Positions 1 to 8,426 are shown, numbered from the stretch's first letter. The stretch: DNA of 17,299 nt from JAVEYA01 sp034003745 (GCA_034003745.1 JAVEYA010000047.1:1-17299); one strand, 5' to 3'. A program made the numbers and translations. The notes: generated from the letters alone by a model not told the origin.

Positions 1-350
1 AAGTCCAGGCGGCCCAAAAAATAAAAAAAAATGTTGAAAATTTATTTATAGAGCTGGAAAAGAATCCGGATATTCTGGCGGAGCTCGGCGCAAAAAAGAA
101 AAAACAGGTCTTAGTGGGGTTTGCCGCTGAAACCCAAGACTTGCTGCAATACGCGGCGGATAAGGTGGTCCGAAAGAACCTGGATTTTATCGCGGCTAAC
201 GACGTCACCCAGCCGGGGGCCGGATTCGCCGCCGAAACCAACATTGTTACGCTGGTTTTCGCCAATGGGGCCATCCGGACGCTGCCACAGCTTTCTAAAG
301 ACGAAACGGCAGGGGAGATTCTTCGGGAGGCCATTAAATTACTGCCTTAA
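1..350 (+). CDS. coaBC: CoaBC C-terminal part (phosphopantothenoylcysteine synthetase domain), 5' truncated
   Basis: The reading frame is open from base 3 to a TAA at 348-350 and lacks its N-terminal part, which lies before the window. CoaBC is the bifunctional coenzyme A enzyme: CoaB joins cysteine to 4'-phosphopantothenate using CTP and CoaC decarboxylates the product. What is visible is the end of the CoaB domain, with the family's typical stretches: NPDILAELG, then LVGFAAET, then KNLDFIAANDV, then GFAAETNIVTLV and a C-terminal LSKDETAGEILREAI helix. A GTG at 114 could look like a start, but the family-type sequence continues upstream of it without a stop, so it is internal. A run of nine A at 23-31 lies in the frame without breaking it. 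The next gene, metK, begins 24 bases after the stop, so the two may be cotranscribed. Confidence 0.93.
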   Translation, partial: VQAAQKIKKNVENLFIELEKNPDILAELGAKKKKQVLVGFAAETQDLLQYAADKVVRKNLDFIAANDVTQPGAGFAAETNIVTLVFANGAIRTLPQLSKDETAGEILREAIKLLP

Positions 351-374
351 TCCAAGGTGAGGAGTGGAGAATAA

Positions 375-1562
375 ATGACTGAACGTAAGTTTTTTACATC
401 CGAATCGGTGACGGAAGGGCATCCGGACAAGGTAGCCGACCAGATTTCCGACGGCGTGCTGGACGCGATTCTGGCCCGGGATCCGCTGGGCCGGGTAGCT
501 TGCGAGACAGCGGTTACCACCGGGATGGTGCTGGTATTTGGAGAGATTTCCACTTCCTGTTATGTGGATATCCCGAAAATCGTCCGGGAAACGGTCAAGG
601 ATATCGGCTATACGGACGCCAGGTTCGGTTTTGATTATAAGACCTGTTCGGTATTGACCGCCATTGACGAACAGTCGCCGGATATCGCCCTGGGCGTGGA
701 CAGAGCCCTGGAATCCAAGGTGGGAGAGGAAGCCGTCGATACTATCGGCGCAGGGGACCAGGGGATGATGTACGGCTACGCTACCGCCGAAACGGCCGAA
801 TATATGCCGCTGACCATTGCGCTGGCGCATAAAATAACGAGAAGATTGGCCGCCTGCAGAAAGTCCGAGAAACTGCCATATTTACGCCCGGACGGAAAGT
901 CCCAGGTAACGGTGGAATATGAGGACGGCCGGCCGGTACGGATCGATACCATCGTTCTCTCCACGCAGCATTCCGATAAAGTCGACGTACGGGATTTTGC
1001 CGAAGAGATTATCGAGGAAGTGATCAAGCCCGTCCTGCCTGCGGAATTGCTGGATAAAACCACGCGCTACATGATCAATCCCACCGGACGCTTTGTGATC
1101 GGCGGTCCGGCCGGCGACGCCGGGCTGACGGGCCGTAAAATCATTGTGGATACTTATGGGGGCATGGCGAGGCACGGCGGGGGCGCTTTTTCCGGGAAGG
1201 ACCCGACGAAAGTGGACCGTTCCGCGGCTTACGCCATCCGGCATGTCGCCAAGAATATCATTGCCGCAGGCTTAGCCGACAAGTGTGAGATCCAGGTGGC
1301 TTACGCCATCGGCGTAGCCCGTCCGGTCAGCATTATGGCGGAGACTTTCGGCGCCGGCCGTGTCGGCGACGAAGAGATCGTCAAGGCGATCCAGGAAATC
1401 TTTGACCTGCGCCCGGCGGCAATCATCCGGGATCTGGATTTAAGGAGACCGCTCTACCGGCAGGTAGCGGCTTACGGGCACTTCGGCCGCAACGATCTGG
1501 ACCTGACCTGGGAGCGGCTGGATAAAGTGAATGATCTGAAACATTATTTTAATATTAAGTAG
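375..1562 (+). CDS. metK: S-adenosylmethionine synthetase
   Basis: MetK makes S-adenosylmethionine from methionine and ATP; the cytosolic enzyme is normally a tetramer needing Mg2+ and K+. The 395-residue product has the family's usual length. Visible signatures are the N-terminal SVTEGHPDKVADQISD (ATP/methionine-binding histidine near residue 15), the GAGDQGMMYGYA segment, and the GGGAFSGKDPTKVDRSAAY loop, which is the P-loop-like element. The ATG at 375 follows a purine-rich Shine-Dalgarno region (GGTGAGGAGTGGAG, about 355-369). Only 24 bases separate it from coaBC, so there is no space for a SAM riboswitch directly in front; any such control would have to act further upstream. In B. subtilis metK is elsewhere, so its position between coaBC and priA is a lineage feature. 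The product supplies the methyl donor used by rsmB and rlmN further along, but so does every metK, so I draw no special link. Confidence 0.98.
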   Translation: MTERKFFTSESVTEGHPDKVADQISDGVLDAILARDPLGRVACETAVTTGMVLVFGEISTSCYVDIPKIVRETVKDIGYTDARFGFDYKTCSVLTAIDEQSPDIALGVDRALESKVGEEAVDTIGAGDQGMMYGYATAETAEYMPLTIALAHKITRRLAACRKSEKLPYLRPDGKSQVTVEYEDGRPVRIDTIVLSTQHSDKVDVRDFAEEIIEEVIKPVLPAELLDKTTRYMINPTGRFVIGGPAGDAGLTGRKIIVDTYGGMARHGGGAFSGKDPTKVDRSAAYAIRHVAKNIIAAGLADKCEIQVAYAIGVARPVSIMAETFGAGRVGDEEIVKAIQEIFDLRPAAIIRDLDLRRPLYRQVAAYGHFGRNDLDLTWERLDKVNDLKHYFNIK

Positions 1563-1564
1563 CA

Positions 1565-1592
1565 ATAATGCCGGCGGTTTCGCCGGCATTAT
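1565..1592 (+). terminator. Perfect 12-bp hairpin after metK (possible terminator)
   Basis: ATAATGCCGGCG at 1565-1576 pairs perfectly with CGCCGGCATTAT at 1581-1592 around a GTTT loop, starting 2 bases after the metK stop. The stem is GC-rich and stable, but what follows (GATTCCTTCT) is only a broken T-rich stretch. It could be a weak intrinsic terminator or a 3'-end stabilising hairpin separating metK from priA. Confidence 0.5.
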
Positions 1593-1621
1593 GATTCCTT
1601 CTATCAGCAGACCGCCATTAA

Positions 1622-1630
1622 TGATACAAT
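1622..1630 (+). promoter_or_regulatory. Candidate extended -10 promoter for the priA operon
   Basis: TGATACAAT at 1622-1630 reads as an extended -10 element (TG, one base, TACAAT; five of six consensus bases). A TATACT follows immediately at 1631-1636. No convincing -35 hexamer sits at the right distance. The location, after the metK hairpin and about 40 bases before the priA start, is what makes it plausible. This is a weak, position-based call. Confidence 0.3.
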
Positions 1631-1672
1631 TATACTAATGGATAGATCCTCAAAGCCAAACGGAGCGAGTGA

Positions 1673-4096
1673 ATGTTTGCAAAAATTCTGATTCTGAAAA
1701 AAGATTCTAATTATGACCAGATATTGACCTATTTGGCGCCCGACCATCAGCAGGTCGGGCCGGGCGCACTGGTTGTCGTTCCGGTGCGGGGAGCGCTGCA
1801 GGAGGGGCTTATCCTCGCGCTGGAGGCGGAAAAACCGGAGTTCAAGGCAATCAAACCCATCCAGAAGGTGCAGGAAAAGCGGCCCTTCCTTTCCTCCGCC
1901 GTCCTGCAGCTGGCTGAATGGCTTGCCGCCTATTATTTATGTTCACTCAATAAGGCGGTGCATTTGTTTTTGCCCCCGCCGCTCAGGCAAAAAGAAAAAA
2001 AGGTGTTGGTAACCGGGTCTGCCCAAAGCAGCGGTAAGCTGCTGCAGGAAGGATTGGAGCAGGTTCTCTATGAAACGGTGCGCGCCAATCCCGCAATTTT
2101 TACGGCGGAAAAGCTGGTCCGAAAATGGGGCCCGGACGCCCGGGGCGTGCTCACAGCCTTGCTTACGGAAGGACTTCTGGCGGAACAAAGCCTCTTTAAA
2201 CCCATCATCAATGAAAGAACAATGGTCCAGGTGCAGCTGACTGCGCAGGCGCCCGATTGGAAGACGGTCGCCTCCGCGGCGCCCCGGCAGGCTGAAATCC
2301 TGAGAATGATCCAGGAAGGGGCCAGGACGGTTGAGGAGATCCGGACAAAGTCCTCCGCGTCATCCAGCGTCTTGAAAACTTTGGAGAAAAAAGGCTGGCT
2401 GACCCTGGAGGAAGCCGTCGTCAGAAGGAGCCCGCTGACGGGCCTGCTGGAGTCAAACCGTGTCGCCGTCCTGAATGAAGCGCAAACAACGGCCGCCGCT
2501 AAAATTTGCAGCGCATTAAGAAATAAGGACAGGAAAACCTGGCTGCTCTTTGGGGTGACCGGCAGCGGCAAAACTGAAGTTTATCTGCAAGCGATGAAAG
2601 AAGCGCTTGCCCAGGGCAGGCAAATCCTTTATTTGGTTCCGGAAATCTCTTTGACGCCTCAGCTTTTCTCCATTCTCCTGGATCACTTTGGCAGCGGCGT
2701 GGCTTTGCTGCACAGCGCGTTGTCGGCTGGAGAAAGGTTCGATGAATGGCGCAGGATTCACGATAAAGAGGCCATGATTGTCCTGGGGGCGCGTTCGGCT
2801 GTTTTTGCACCTTTCACCGATCTGGGCCTGATTATTATTGATGAGGAACATGAGAATACTTACAAGCAGAACGAACCGGACCCGCGTTATGATGCGCGCA
2901 GGGTGGCGGAAGAAGCGGCTGATATCTTCGGCTCGGTGATTATACGGGGATCGGCAACCCCTGCTTTGGAGTCCTGGCAAAAGGCGAAGACAGGCGCCTA
3001 TGAGCTGCTCCGTCTGCCCCAGCGTGTGGCGGGGAGGCCCCTGCCGCAAATACAGATAATTGATATGAAAAAAGAATTGCAGGCAGGAAATCACGGATTG
3101 TTCAGCCAATATCTCCGGGAGGCGCTGGAAAAGACTTTCCGGGCCGGTGAACAGGCTATCTTGTTTATTAACCGCCGGGGTTTTCATACTTTTCTGATTT
3201 GCCGGGAGTGCGGCCATATCCTTACCTGCCCGCATTGTTCCATTACCCTGACGTATCACCGCGCCAACGACAGCCTGCTCTGCCATTACTGCAATTACAG
3301 GCGTAAAGCATATACCCAGTGCCCTTCCTGCGGCAGCCGTTTTTTGCGTTACACCGGGACCGGCACCGAGCGGGTTGCGGAGGAGTTGACAAAAAATTAT
3401 CCGGGAATACGCTTCACCCGCCTCGATGCGGATACGACCCAGAAGAAAGGCAGCCATTTTCAGCTCCTGAAGGAGTTTGAAAAAGGGAAAAGCCAGGTGC
3501 TGATCGGAACGCAAATGATCGCTAAGGGCCTGGATTTCCCGAACGTTACCCTGGCCGGTATTATGAATGGAGATAATCTGGTGAATATGCCGGATTATCA
3601 AAGCGCCGCAAGGGCTTTTCAGCTGATTACCCAGGTGGCGGGAAGAGCGGGGCGCGGGGAATTGCCGGGGGAAGTGGTTGTACAAACATACAGCCCCGAG
3701 CATTATGTTTATACCACGGTGAAGCGGCAGGATTACGAAACCTTTATTTCCCAGGAAATGGAAAATAGGCGTTTGGTAAAGTATCCGCCGTTCACTTATC
3801 TCATCAGAATTCTGGTCAGCGGTATAGATGAAAAAAAGGTGCTTGACAGGATAGAATATTTAGAGAAAATATTTAAAATAGAAATAGAAAAAGATAAGAA
3901 GACGGAAACTGAACTGTTTGGCCCGGCTCCGGCCCCGATTCACTGTATTAAGGGCCGTTATCGCTATCATCTTCTGCTCCGAGGCGAGGACTTGCCGCGC
4001 CTGCAGGCAATAGCGGCGCAAGCCCGTTCCCTTCCGGGAAAAGCGGGTACGGAGCCGCGTGTGATCATTGATGTGGAACCGCAAAATCTGCTCTAA
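1673..4096 (+). CDS. priA: Primosomal protein N' (PriA replication-restart helicase)
   Basis: PriA recognises stalled replication forks and reloads the replicative helicase, acting as a 3'-5' superfamily 2 DNA helicase. The 807-residue product has an N-terminal fork-binding region, a middle winged-helix region, then the helicase core: Walker A GVTGSGKT at about residues 293-301 and the Walker B DEEH at about residue 390. A cysteine-rich zinc region follows at about 510-555 with four pairs (CREC, CPHC, CHYC, CPSC), giving the eight ligands for two zinc ions. Downstream are helicase motifs including IGTQMIAKGLDFPNVTL and QVAGRAGRG. The ATG at 1673 has GGAGCGAG just upstream. Length and motifs look complete and functional. 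It heads the long plus-strand operon; def starts 12 bases after its stop. Confidence 0.97.
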   Translation: MFAKILILKKDSNYDQILTYLAPDHQQVGPGALVVVPVRGALQEGLILALEAEKPEFKAIKPIQKVQEKRPFLSSAVLQLAEWLAAYYLCSLNKAVHLFLPPPLRQKEKKVLVTGSAQSSGKLLQEGLEQVLYETVRANPAIFTAEKLVRKWGPDARGVLTALLTEGLLAEQSLFKPIINERTMVQVQLTAQAPDWKTVASAAPRQAEILRMIQEGARTVEEIRTKSSASSSVLKTLEKKGWLTLEEAVVRRSPLTGLLESNRVAVLNEAQTTAAAKICSALRNKDRKTWLLFGVTGSGKTEVYLQAMKEALAQGRQILYLVPEISLTPQLFSILLDHFGSGVALLHSALSAGERFDEWRRIHDKEAMIVLGARSAVFAPFTDLGLIIIDEEHENTYKQNEPDPRYDARRVAEEAADIFGSVIIRGSATPALESWQKAKTGAYELLRLPQRVAGRPLPQIQIIDMKKELQAGNHGLFSQYLREALEKTFRAGEQAILFINRRGFHTFLICRECGHILTCPHCSITLTYHRANDSLLCHYCNYRRKAYTQCPSCGSRFLRYTGTGTERVAEELTKNYPGIRFTRLDADTTQKKGSHFQLLKEFEKGKSQVLIGTQMIAKGLDFPNVTLAGIMNGDNLVNMPDYQSAARAFQLITQVAGRAGRGELPGEVVVQTYSPEHYVYTTVKRQDYETFISQEMENRRLVKYPPFTYLIRILVSGIDEKKVLDRIEYLEKIFKIEIEKDKKTETELFGPAPAPIHCIKGRYRYHLLLRGEDLPRLQAIAAQARSLPGKAGTEPRVIIDVEPQNLL

Positions 4097-4108
4097 AAGG
4101 AGGCTGTC

Positions 4109-4564
4109 ATGGCTGTATATCAAATAGTAAAAAAAGGTGACGAGATTCTGCGCGAGAAAGCCAGGACAATCAAGGAAATAACGCCCAATGTGTTAAAGCT
4201 GCTGGACAATATGCGGGATACGATGTATGCGGCCAAGGGCGTGGGGCTGGCTGCCCCGCAAATAGGCGTCTCCAAACGGGCGATCGTGGTGGATACAGGC
4301 GAAGACCTGCTGGAATTGATCAATCCCGAAATTACCGAGAGCGCAGGCGAGCAGACGGATAGCGAAGGATGCCTCTCCATACCCGGATTTGTCGGGGAAG
4401 TAACCCGGGCCTTTAGAGTGAAAGTCCGGGCGCTGAACCGGGAAGGGCGGGAAATTGAGCTGGAAAGGGAAGAAATCGCCGCCCGGGCCCTGCAGCACGA
4501 AATCGATCATTTAAACGGGATTTTGTTTACCGATAAAGCGGAAAACATCAAACCCGTAGAATAG
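4109..4564 (+). CDS. def: Peptide deformylase
   Basis: Deformylase removes the formyl group from the initiator methionine of nascent proteins at the ribosome exit. The 151-residue product has all three family motifs: GVGLAAPQIG at residues 44-53, EGCLS at 86-90 with the metal-binding Cys88, and HEIDH at 130-134 with the two histidine ligands and catalytic Glu131. The short length and these spacings fit a type 1 enzyme. The ATG at 4109 has a near-ideal AAAAGGAGG Shine-Dalgarno sequence. It lies 12 bases after priA and 11 bases before fmt, the enzyme that adds the formyl group to Met-tRNA; the def-fmt pairing is conserved across bacteria. Confidence 0.98.
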   Translation: MAVYQIVKKGDEILREKARTIKEITPNVLKLLDNMRDTMYAAKGVGLAAPQIGVSKRAIVVDTGEDLLELINPEITESAGEQTDSEGCLSIPGFVGEVTRAFRVKVRALNREGREIELEREEIAARALQHEIDHLNGILFTDKAENIKPVE

Positions 4565-4575
4565 AGTGATAGACT

Positions 4576-5529
4576 ATGAATCAGAAGCACCGGATTCTCT
4601 TCATGGGCACGCCTGATTTTGCCGTACTGTCCTTACGCGCCCTCGTTCGGGCCGGTTATACTCTCGCCGGCGTCGTAACGCAACCGGACAGACCCAGCGG
4701 CCGGGGCCAAAAGCCGGGCCTTTCCCCGGTTAAGAAAGAAGCGCTCGCCCTGGGACTGGAAGTATATCAGCCGGTTAAAATCAAAGAGGCGGAGTTTCTC
4801 AATACCCTTACCGCTCTGCAGCCTGATCTCATCGTTACAGCGGCCTACGGCCGGATTCTGCCCCCCGCTGTGCTGGAGCTGCCGCCTTTTGGCTGTGTTA
4901 ACGTCCACGCTTCCCTGCTGCCGCAATATCGCGGCGCTGCCCCGATACACCGGGCTGTGCTGAACGGGGAGGCCGTCAGCGGGGTCACCACCATGCTGAT
5001 GAACGAAGGGTTGGATACCGGCGACATTTTACTGAAGGAGCCGGTGGAGATCACCCCGGAAATGACTTCCGGCGAGTTGCATGATATACTGGCACAGAAA
5101 GGCGCCGACTTATTAATTAAAACACTGGAATTGTGGTTTGCCCGAAAATTGGAGCCTACGCCGCAGGATGACGCCCAATCCTCTTATGCAGCCCCGCTCG
5201 CGCGTAAAGATGAACGCATTGACTGGGATCGCACCAATCGGCAAATCCATAATCAAATCAGGGGTCTGGAACCCTGGCCGGGCGCATTCACCGATTACCG
5301 GGGCAAGCCGCTGAAGATCAGGGAGGCCCGGTTGCATCCGCTGCCGGAGCAGCCCGTTCAACCCGGTACAGTGGTCGAAGTTGTCAAAGGCGCCGGTTTC
5401 GCGGTACAGACAGGGCAGGGGGGAATTCTGGTGACAAAAGTGCAGCCCTTTGGCAAAAATGTCATGCCGGCGGATAGTTTTATGAACGGATATCATTTGA
5501 CGAAAGGATTTATATTCGAAAATGAATGA
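4576..5529 (+). CDS. fmt: Methionyl-tRNA formyltransferase
   Basis: Fmt transfers a formyl group from 10-formyltetrahydrofolate to initiator Met-tRNA. The 317-residue product starts with the Rossmann-like segment FMGTPDFAV. It contains the catalytic region VHASLLPQYRGAAPIHRA with the active-site His111 after the conserved asparagine, and GLDTGDILL downstream. A C-terminal OB-like tRNA-binding domain follows (from about residue 205). The length is normal. The upstream sequence is only a modest ribosome site (AGAGTGATAG), which suggests translational coupling to def 11 bases upstream. Its last 8 bases overlap the start of the DUF116 gene, which suggests coupling there too. Confidence 0.98.
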   Translation: MNQKHRILFMGTPDFAVLSLRALVRAGYTLAGVVTQPDRPSGRGQKPGLSPVKKEALALGLEVYQPVKIKEAEFLNTLTALQPDLIVTAAYGRILPPAVLELPPFGCVNVHASLLPQYRGAAPIHRAVLNGEAVSGVTTMLMNEGLDTGDILLKEPVEITPEMTSGELHDILAQKGADLLIKTLELWFARKLEPTPQDDAQSSYAAPLARKDERIDWDRTNRQIHNQIRGLEPWPGAFTDYRGKPLKIREARLHPLPEQPVQPGTVVEVVKGAGFAVQTGQGGILVTKVQPFGKNVMPADSFMNGYHLTKGFIFENE

Positions 5530-6322
5530 TTCGGAAAAAGTAAGCCGTAAGAGGCTGTTCATCAGTCTGTTGTCTCTCAGTATGCTGCTTTTGATAGGCG
5601 TGTTTGTCTTTATCTGGTGGCTGATCTTCAGACATGACCTGTTAATCAACATCATCATAACCGAAACGATTACGGTGCTGGCCGTACTTTTGCTCCTGGT
5701 GCTGGCTTCCGGACTGACTTCGCTCGTCTGGACGCTGCTGTCTTCGCGCAGTCCCTTTCATCCTAAAACAAATTCAATCATGAAGTTATCGACCACTATG
5801 CTGTTTCCGTTTTCGATGATCATTGGCAGAGTATTGGGCTGGGATGAGGATAGAATCAAAAATTCTTTTATTCAGGTTTCCAATCAATTGGTTAAAGTCA
5901 CGACCCAGGGCATATCTTTAAAGAAAGTATTGATCCTGGCGCCGCACTGCATCCAATGGGTGAACTGCCCCTACAAAATTACTGTGGATATTCATAACTG
6001 CAAGGAATGCGGCAAGTGTCAGGTGGGTGATCTCATCAGGATGAGCCGCGAATACAATATCGGCCTCTTGGTAGTCACCGGCGGGACGCTGGCCAGAAAA
6101 GCGATCAAGGAATTCCGGCCCCAGGCCGTGGTGGCCATAGCCTGTGAACGAGACCTGACCAGCGGGATCAAAGATATTCCCGGAATCCCGGTCATCGGAA
6201 TCATTAACGAGCGGCCCCAGGGGCCTTGCTGTAATACTTGCGTGGATTTGGAAAAAGTACGGGACGCGGTAGTGTATTTTATCTCAGAGGCTACGCTCAG
6301 CGACAGTCTGCCTGCAATATAG
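5522..6322 (+). CDS. DUF116 family membrane protein with nine cysteines, function unknown
   Basis: The 266-residue product matches what I know as the DUF116 family, whose function is not established. Two hydrophobic segments (about residues 12-36 and 41-73) should anchor it in the membrane. The remainder is a soluble domain with nine cysteines: C143 and C149 (HCIQWVNCP), a CxxCxxC cluster at C160, C163 and C166 (NCKECGKCQ), C208 (ACERD), and C236, C237 and C240 (GPCCNTC). Such a pattern suggests metal or iron-sulfur binding or thiol chemistry, but this is inference. VVTGGTLARKAI resembles a nucleotide or phosphate-binding turn. The ATG at 5522 overlaps the fmt stop by 8 bases, so it is probably translated by coupling. 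It is followed after 40 bases by a membrane zinc peptidase. The B. subtilis operon lacks both genes at this position. Confidence 0.88.
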   Translation: MNDSEKVSRKRLFISLLSLSMLLLIGVFVFIWWLIFRHDLLINIIITETITVLAVLLLLVLASGLTSLVWTLLSSRSPFHPKTNSIMKLSTTMLFPFSMIIGRVLGWDEDRIKNSFIQVSNQLVKVTTQGISLKKVLILAPHCIQWVNCPYKITVDIHNCKECGKCQVGDLIRMSREYNIGLLVVTGGTLARKAIKEFRPQAVVAIACERDLTSGIKDIPGIPVIGIINERPQGPCCNTCVDLEKVRDAVVYFISEATLSDSLPAI

Positions 6323-6362
6323 TCTTTGTTAAAAAATCAGAACACATAAGGAGGGGTGGGCA

Positions 6363-7058
6363 ATGTATCCATTCTTTTATGACTGGACCATGATCATTGT
6401 AATTCCGGGTCTGCTTTTGGCGATGTACGCGCAGATGAAAGTAAGCACGACCTATGAACGTTATTCCAAAGTTGCCTCCGCTTCCGGACTCACCGGGGCC
6501 AAGGTGGCCAGAGCCATTTTGGATTCTGCCGGAACGGAGCATGTGGGTGTGGAAATGATTGAAGGCAATCTGACCGATCATTACGATCCCCGCGCCAAAG
6601 TATTGCGCTTGTCCCGTCAGGTCTATGGCGGCAATTCCCTGGCTTCGCTGGGGGTGGCGGCGCATGAAGCGGGCCATGCCATCCAGCACGCGGTAGGCTA
6701 TTTGCCGCTGAACATCAGGCATAGCTTGGTTCCGGTGGCGAATTTCGGTTCGACCCTGGCATTTCCGCTTTTTTTGATTGGCTTATTTGTCAGTATACCT
6801 CCGTTAATAACCGCAGGTCTTTATCTATTTGCCGCGGTGGTCCTGTTCCAGCTGGTCACCCTGCCGGTGGAGTTTAACGCTTCCAGCCGGGCCCTGGCTG
6901 TGCTGGAAGGCAGCGGGTATATCAGCAGAAGCGAAGTTCCGGGTACCAAGGCTGTGCTGGACGCCGCCGCGCTCACTTATGTGGCTGCTGCGCTGGTGGG
7001 TTTATTGAATCTGCTGAGACTGATGGTGCTGGCGGGCGTATTCAGAAGGGATGACTAA
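6363..7058 (+). CDS. Membrane zinc metallopeptidase, YugP-like (Zn_peptidase_2 family)
   Basis: The 231-residue product is a predicted integral-membrane metalloprotease. It has an N-terminal hydrophobic segment (about 8-24), the zinc site HEAGH at residues 101-105 (HEAGHAIQHA), two further hydrophobic stretches (about 125-165) and a C-terminal one near 205-225. Glu170 in LPVEFNASSRAL is a plausible third zinc ligand, as the PVEFNAS segment is conserved in this family. The B. subtilis relative is YugP; the substrate is not known. The ATG at 6363 has a strong AAGGAGGGG Shine-Dalgarno sequence. The next gene, rsmB, starts on the base after its TAA, so the two must be cotranscribed. The peptidase lies directly after the DUF116 gene, and both have predicted membrane segments. 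A shared role is possible but unproven. Confidence 0.93.
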   Translation: MYPFFYDWTMIIVIPGLLLAMYAQMKVSTTYERYSKVASASGLTGAKVARAILDSAGTEHVGVEMIEGNLTDHYDPRAKVLRLSRQVYGGNSLASLGVAAHEAGHAIQHAVGYLPLNIRHSLVPVANFGSTLAFPLFLIGLFVSIPPLITAGLYLFAAVVLFQLVTLPVEFNASSRALAVLEGSGYISRSEVPGTKAVLDAAALTYVAAALVGLLNLLRLMVLAGVFRRDD

Positions 7059-8426
7059 ATGCAGGCACGGGAAGCGGCGTATCTGATCCTAAAAGAAACA
7101 GAACAAGGGGCTTATGCCAATATTGCGCTGGATGCGTTTTTTAGAAAGCAAACGCTGCCGGACCGGGATAAGAGATTTATTACGGAACTGGTCTATGGTA
7201 CGGTTAAAAACAGGCTCAAATTGGACTGGATCATTGCCCAGCTGGTGAAAAAACCAGCGAAATTGGAAACCGGGCCGAAGATTCTCCTGCGTTCGGCTTT
7301 TTACCAGCTGTTGTTTATGGAACGGGTGCCGCCCCAGGCGGTTACCCATGAGGCGGTGAAGCTGGCTAAAAAGTTGTTCCATCAGGGTACCGCCGGCCTG
7401 GTTAACGCTGTTTTGCGGAATTTTCTGCGTAACCCGAAGCAAATTGTCTGGCCGGATGCCCAAACAGACCCGGCCCGGTATCTGGAAATCGCCTATTCTC
7501 ATCCGGCCTGGATGATTGAGCGCTGGCTGCAGCGTTACGGCTTTGCGGCGACGGAAGAACTGTGCCGCTTTAATAATCAGCCGGCTGATTTGTGGATCAG
7601 AACAAACACCCTGCGCACCAACCGCGATAGCCTGGTGGAACGCCTGCATCAAGAGGGCTGCCAAACGGAGAAAAGCTCCCGTGTTCCGGAAGGGATCCTG
7701 CTCCTGGAGGCTCCGCCGTTACTCTCCCTTCCTGCGTTTCAGGAGGGTCTGTTTACCGTGCAGGATGAGACTTCCATGCTGCCGGCGCACGTTCTTGGCC
7801 CTTTGCCGGGACAGACAGTGTTGGATGCCTGCGCCGCGCCGGGGGGCAAGACTACGCATCTGGCGCAACGAATGGAAAATAAAGGTTTGCTTATAGCCTG
7901 CGATGTTCATGCGCACCGTTTGAAATTAATCGAACAGACTGCGGAACGCCTGGGGATCAGGATCATCAGCCCCGTCCTCCAGGACGCCGCCCAATTGCAC
8001 TGCGGGGAAGAGCGCCAATACGATCTGATTCTGGTGGACGCGCCCTGTTCCGGGCTGGGGGTGCTCAGACGCAGGCCGGATTCGCGCTGGCGCAAGAAAG
8101 CTGAAGATATTGCCGTTTTAGCTGCGCTGCAGCTGAAAATCCTAGAGCGGACCTGTGCTTGTCTGAAAGAAGGCGGCAGGCTCCTGTACTGCACCTGCAC
8201 GATGGAGCCGGAAGAGAATTATGAAGTGATTGAGAAGCTGTTAGAGGCGCGTCCCGAGATGAAGAGATATGATTTGACGGCGTATCTTCCTTATGAAGAA
8301 GAATTGCCGGCGGCGCGGGCGGAATTAGAAGCCGGCACGCGGCAATATCTGCCTTTTAGAGATAAGATGGAAGGTTTTTTTCTGGCTGGCCTGGAGAAGA
8401 GGATTGCCGGCGCGGAAACGAGGTAA
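7059..8426 (+). CDS. rsmB: 16S rRNA (cytosine-967 C5)-methyltransferase
   Basis: RsmB (Sun/Fmu) methylates C967 of 16S rRNA using S-adenosylmethionine. The 455-residue product begins with a NusB-like RNA-binding domain (about 1-140: EAAYLILKETEQGAYANIAL, then KRFITELVYGTVKN). The Rossmann methyltransferase domain follows: the SAM-binding motif DACAAPGGKTTHLA from D256, motif IV DAPCSGLG at 327-334 with Cys330, and the catalytic motif YCTCTMEPEEN with Cys380 in the usual nucleophile position. Cys378 replaces the serine or other small residue usually seen two residues earlier; this is probably neutral. The ATG at 7059 immediately follows the peptidase stop codon with no intervening base; GAAGGGA just upstream can serve as ribosome site inside the preceding gene. 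Confidence 0.97.
   Translation: MQAREAAYLILKETEQGAYANIALDAFFRKQTLPDRDKRFITELVYGTVKNRLKLDWIIAQLVKKPAKLETGPKILLRSAFYQLLFMERVPPQAVTHEAVKLAKKLFHQGTAGLVNAVLRNFLRNPKQIVWPDAQTDPARYLEIAYSHPAWMIERWLQRYGFAATEELCRFNNQPADLWIRTNTLRTNRDSLVERLHQEGCQTEKSSRVPEGILLLEAPPLLSLPAFQEGLFTVQDETSMLPAHVLGPLPGQTVLDACAAPGGKTTHLAQRMENKGLLIACDVHAHRLKLIEQTAERLGIRIISPVLQDAAQLHCGEERQYDLILVDAPCSGLGVLRRRPDSRWRKKAEDIAVLAALQLKILERTCACLKEGGRLLYCTCTMEPEENYEVIEKLLEARPEMKRYDLTAYLPYEEELPAARAELEAGTRQYLPFRDKMEGFFLAGLEKRIAGAETR

Noticed and set aside
114..350. Short gene starting at GTG 114
   Set aside because: The conserved CoaBC sequence continues upstream of this codon without a stop, so it is the tail of a truncated larger gene.
351..374. 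SAM riboswitch in front of metK
   Set aside because: Only 24 bases separate coaBC and metK; there is no space for the aptamer, and the bases are a ribosome-binding region.
339..830. Minus-strand open frame overlapping metK start
   Set aside because: It is opposite the strongly conserved metK coding region, with no ribosome site or family resemblance.
2516..3703. 395-codon open frame on the minus strand opposite priA
   Set aside because: It is fully antisense to a motif-complete priA, has no recognisable domain, and its composition is that expected from the complement of a GC-rich gene.
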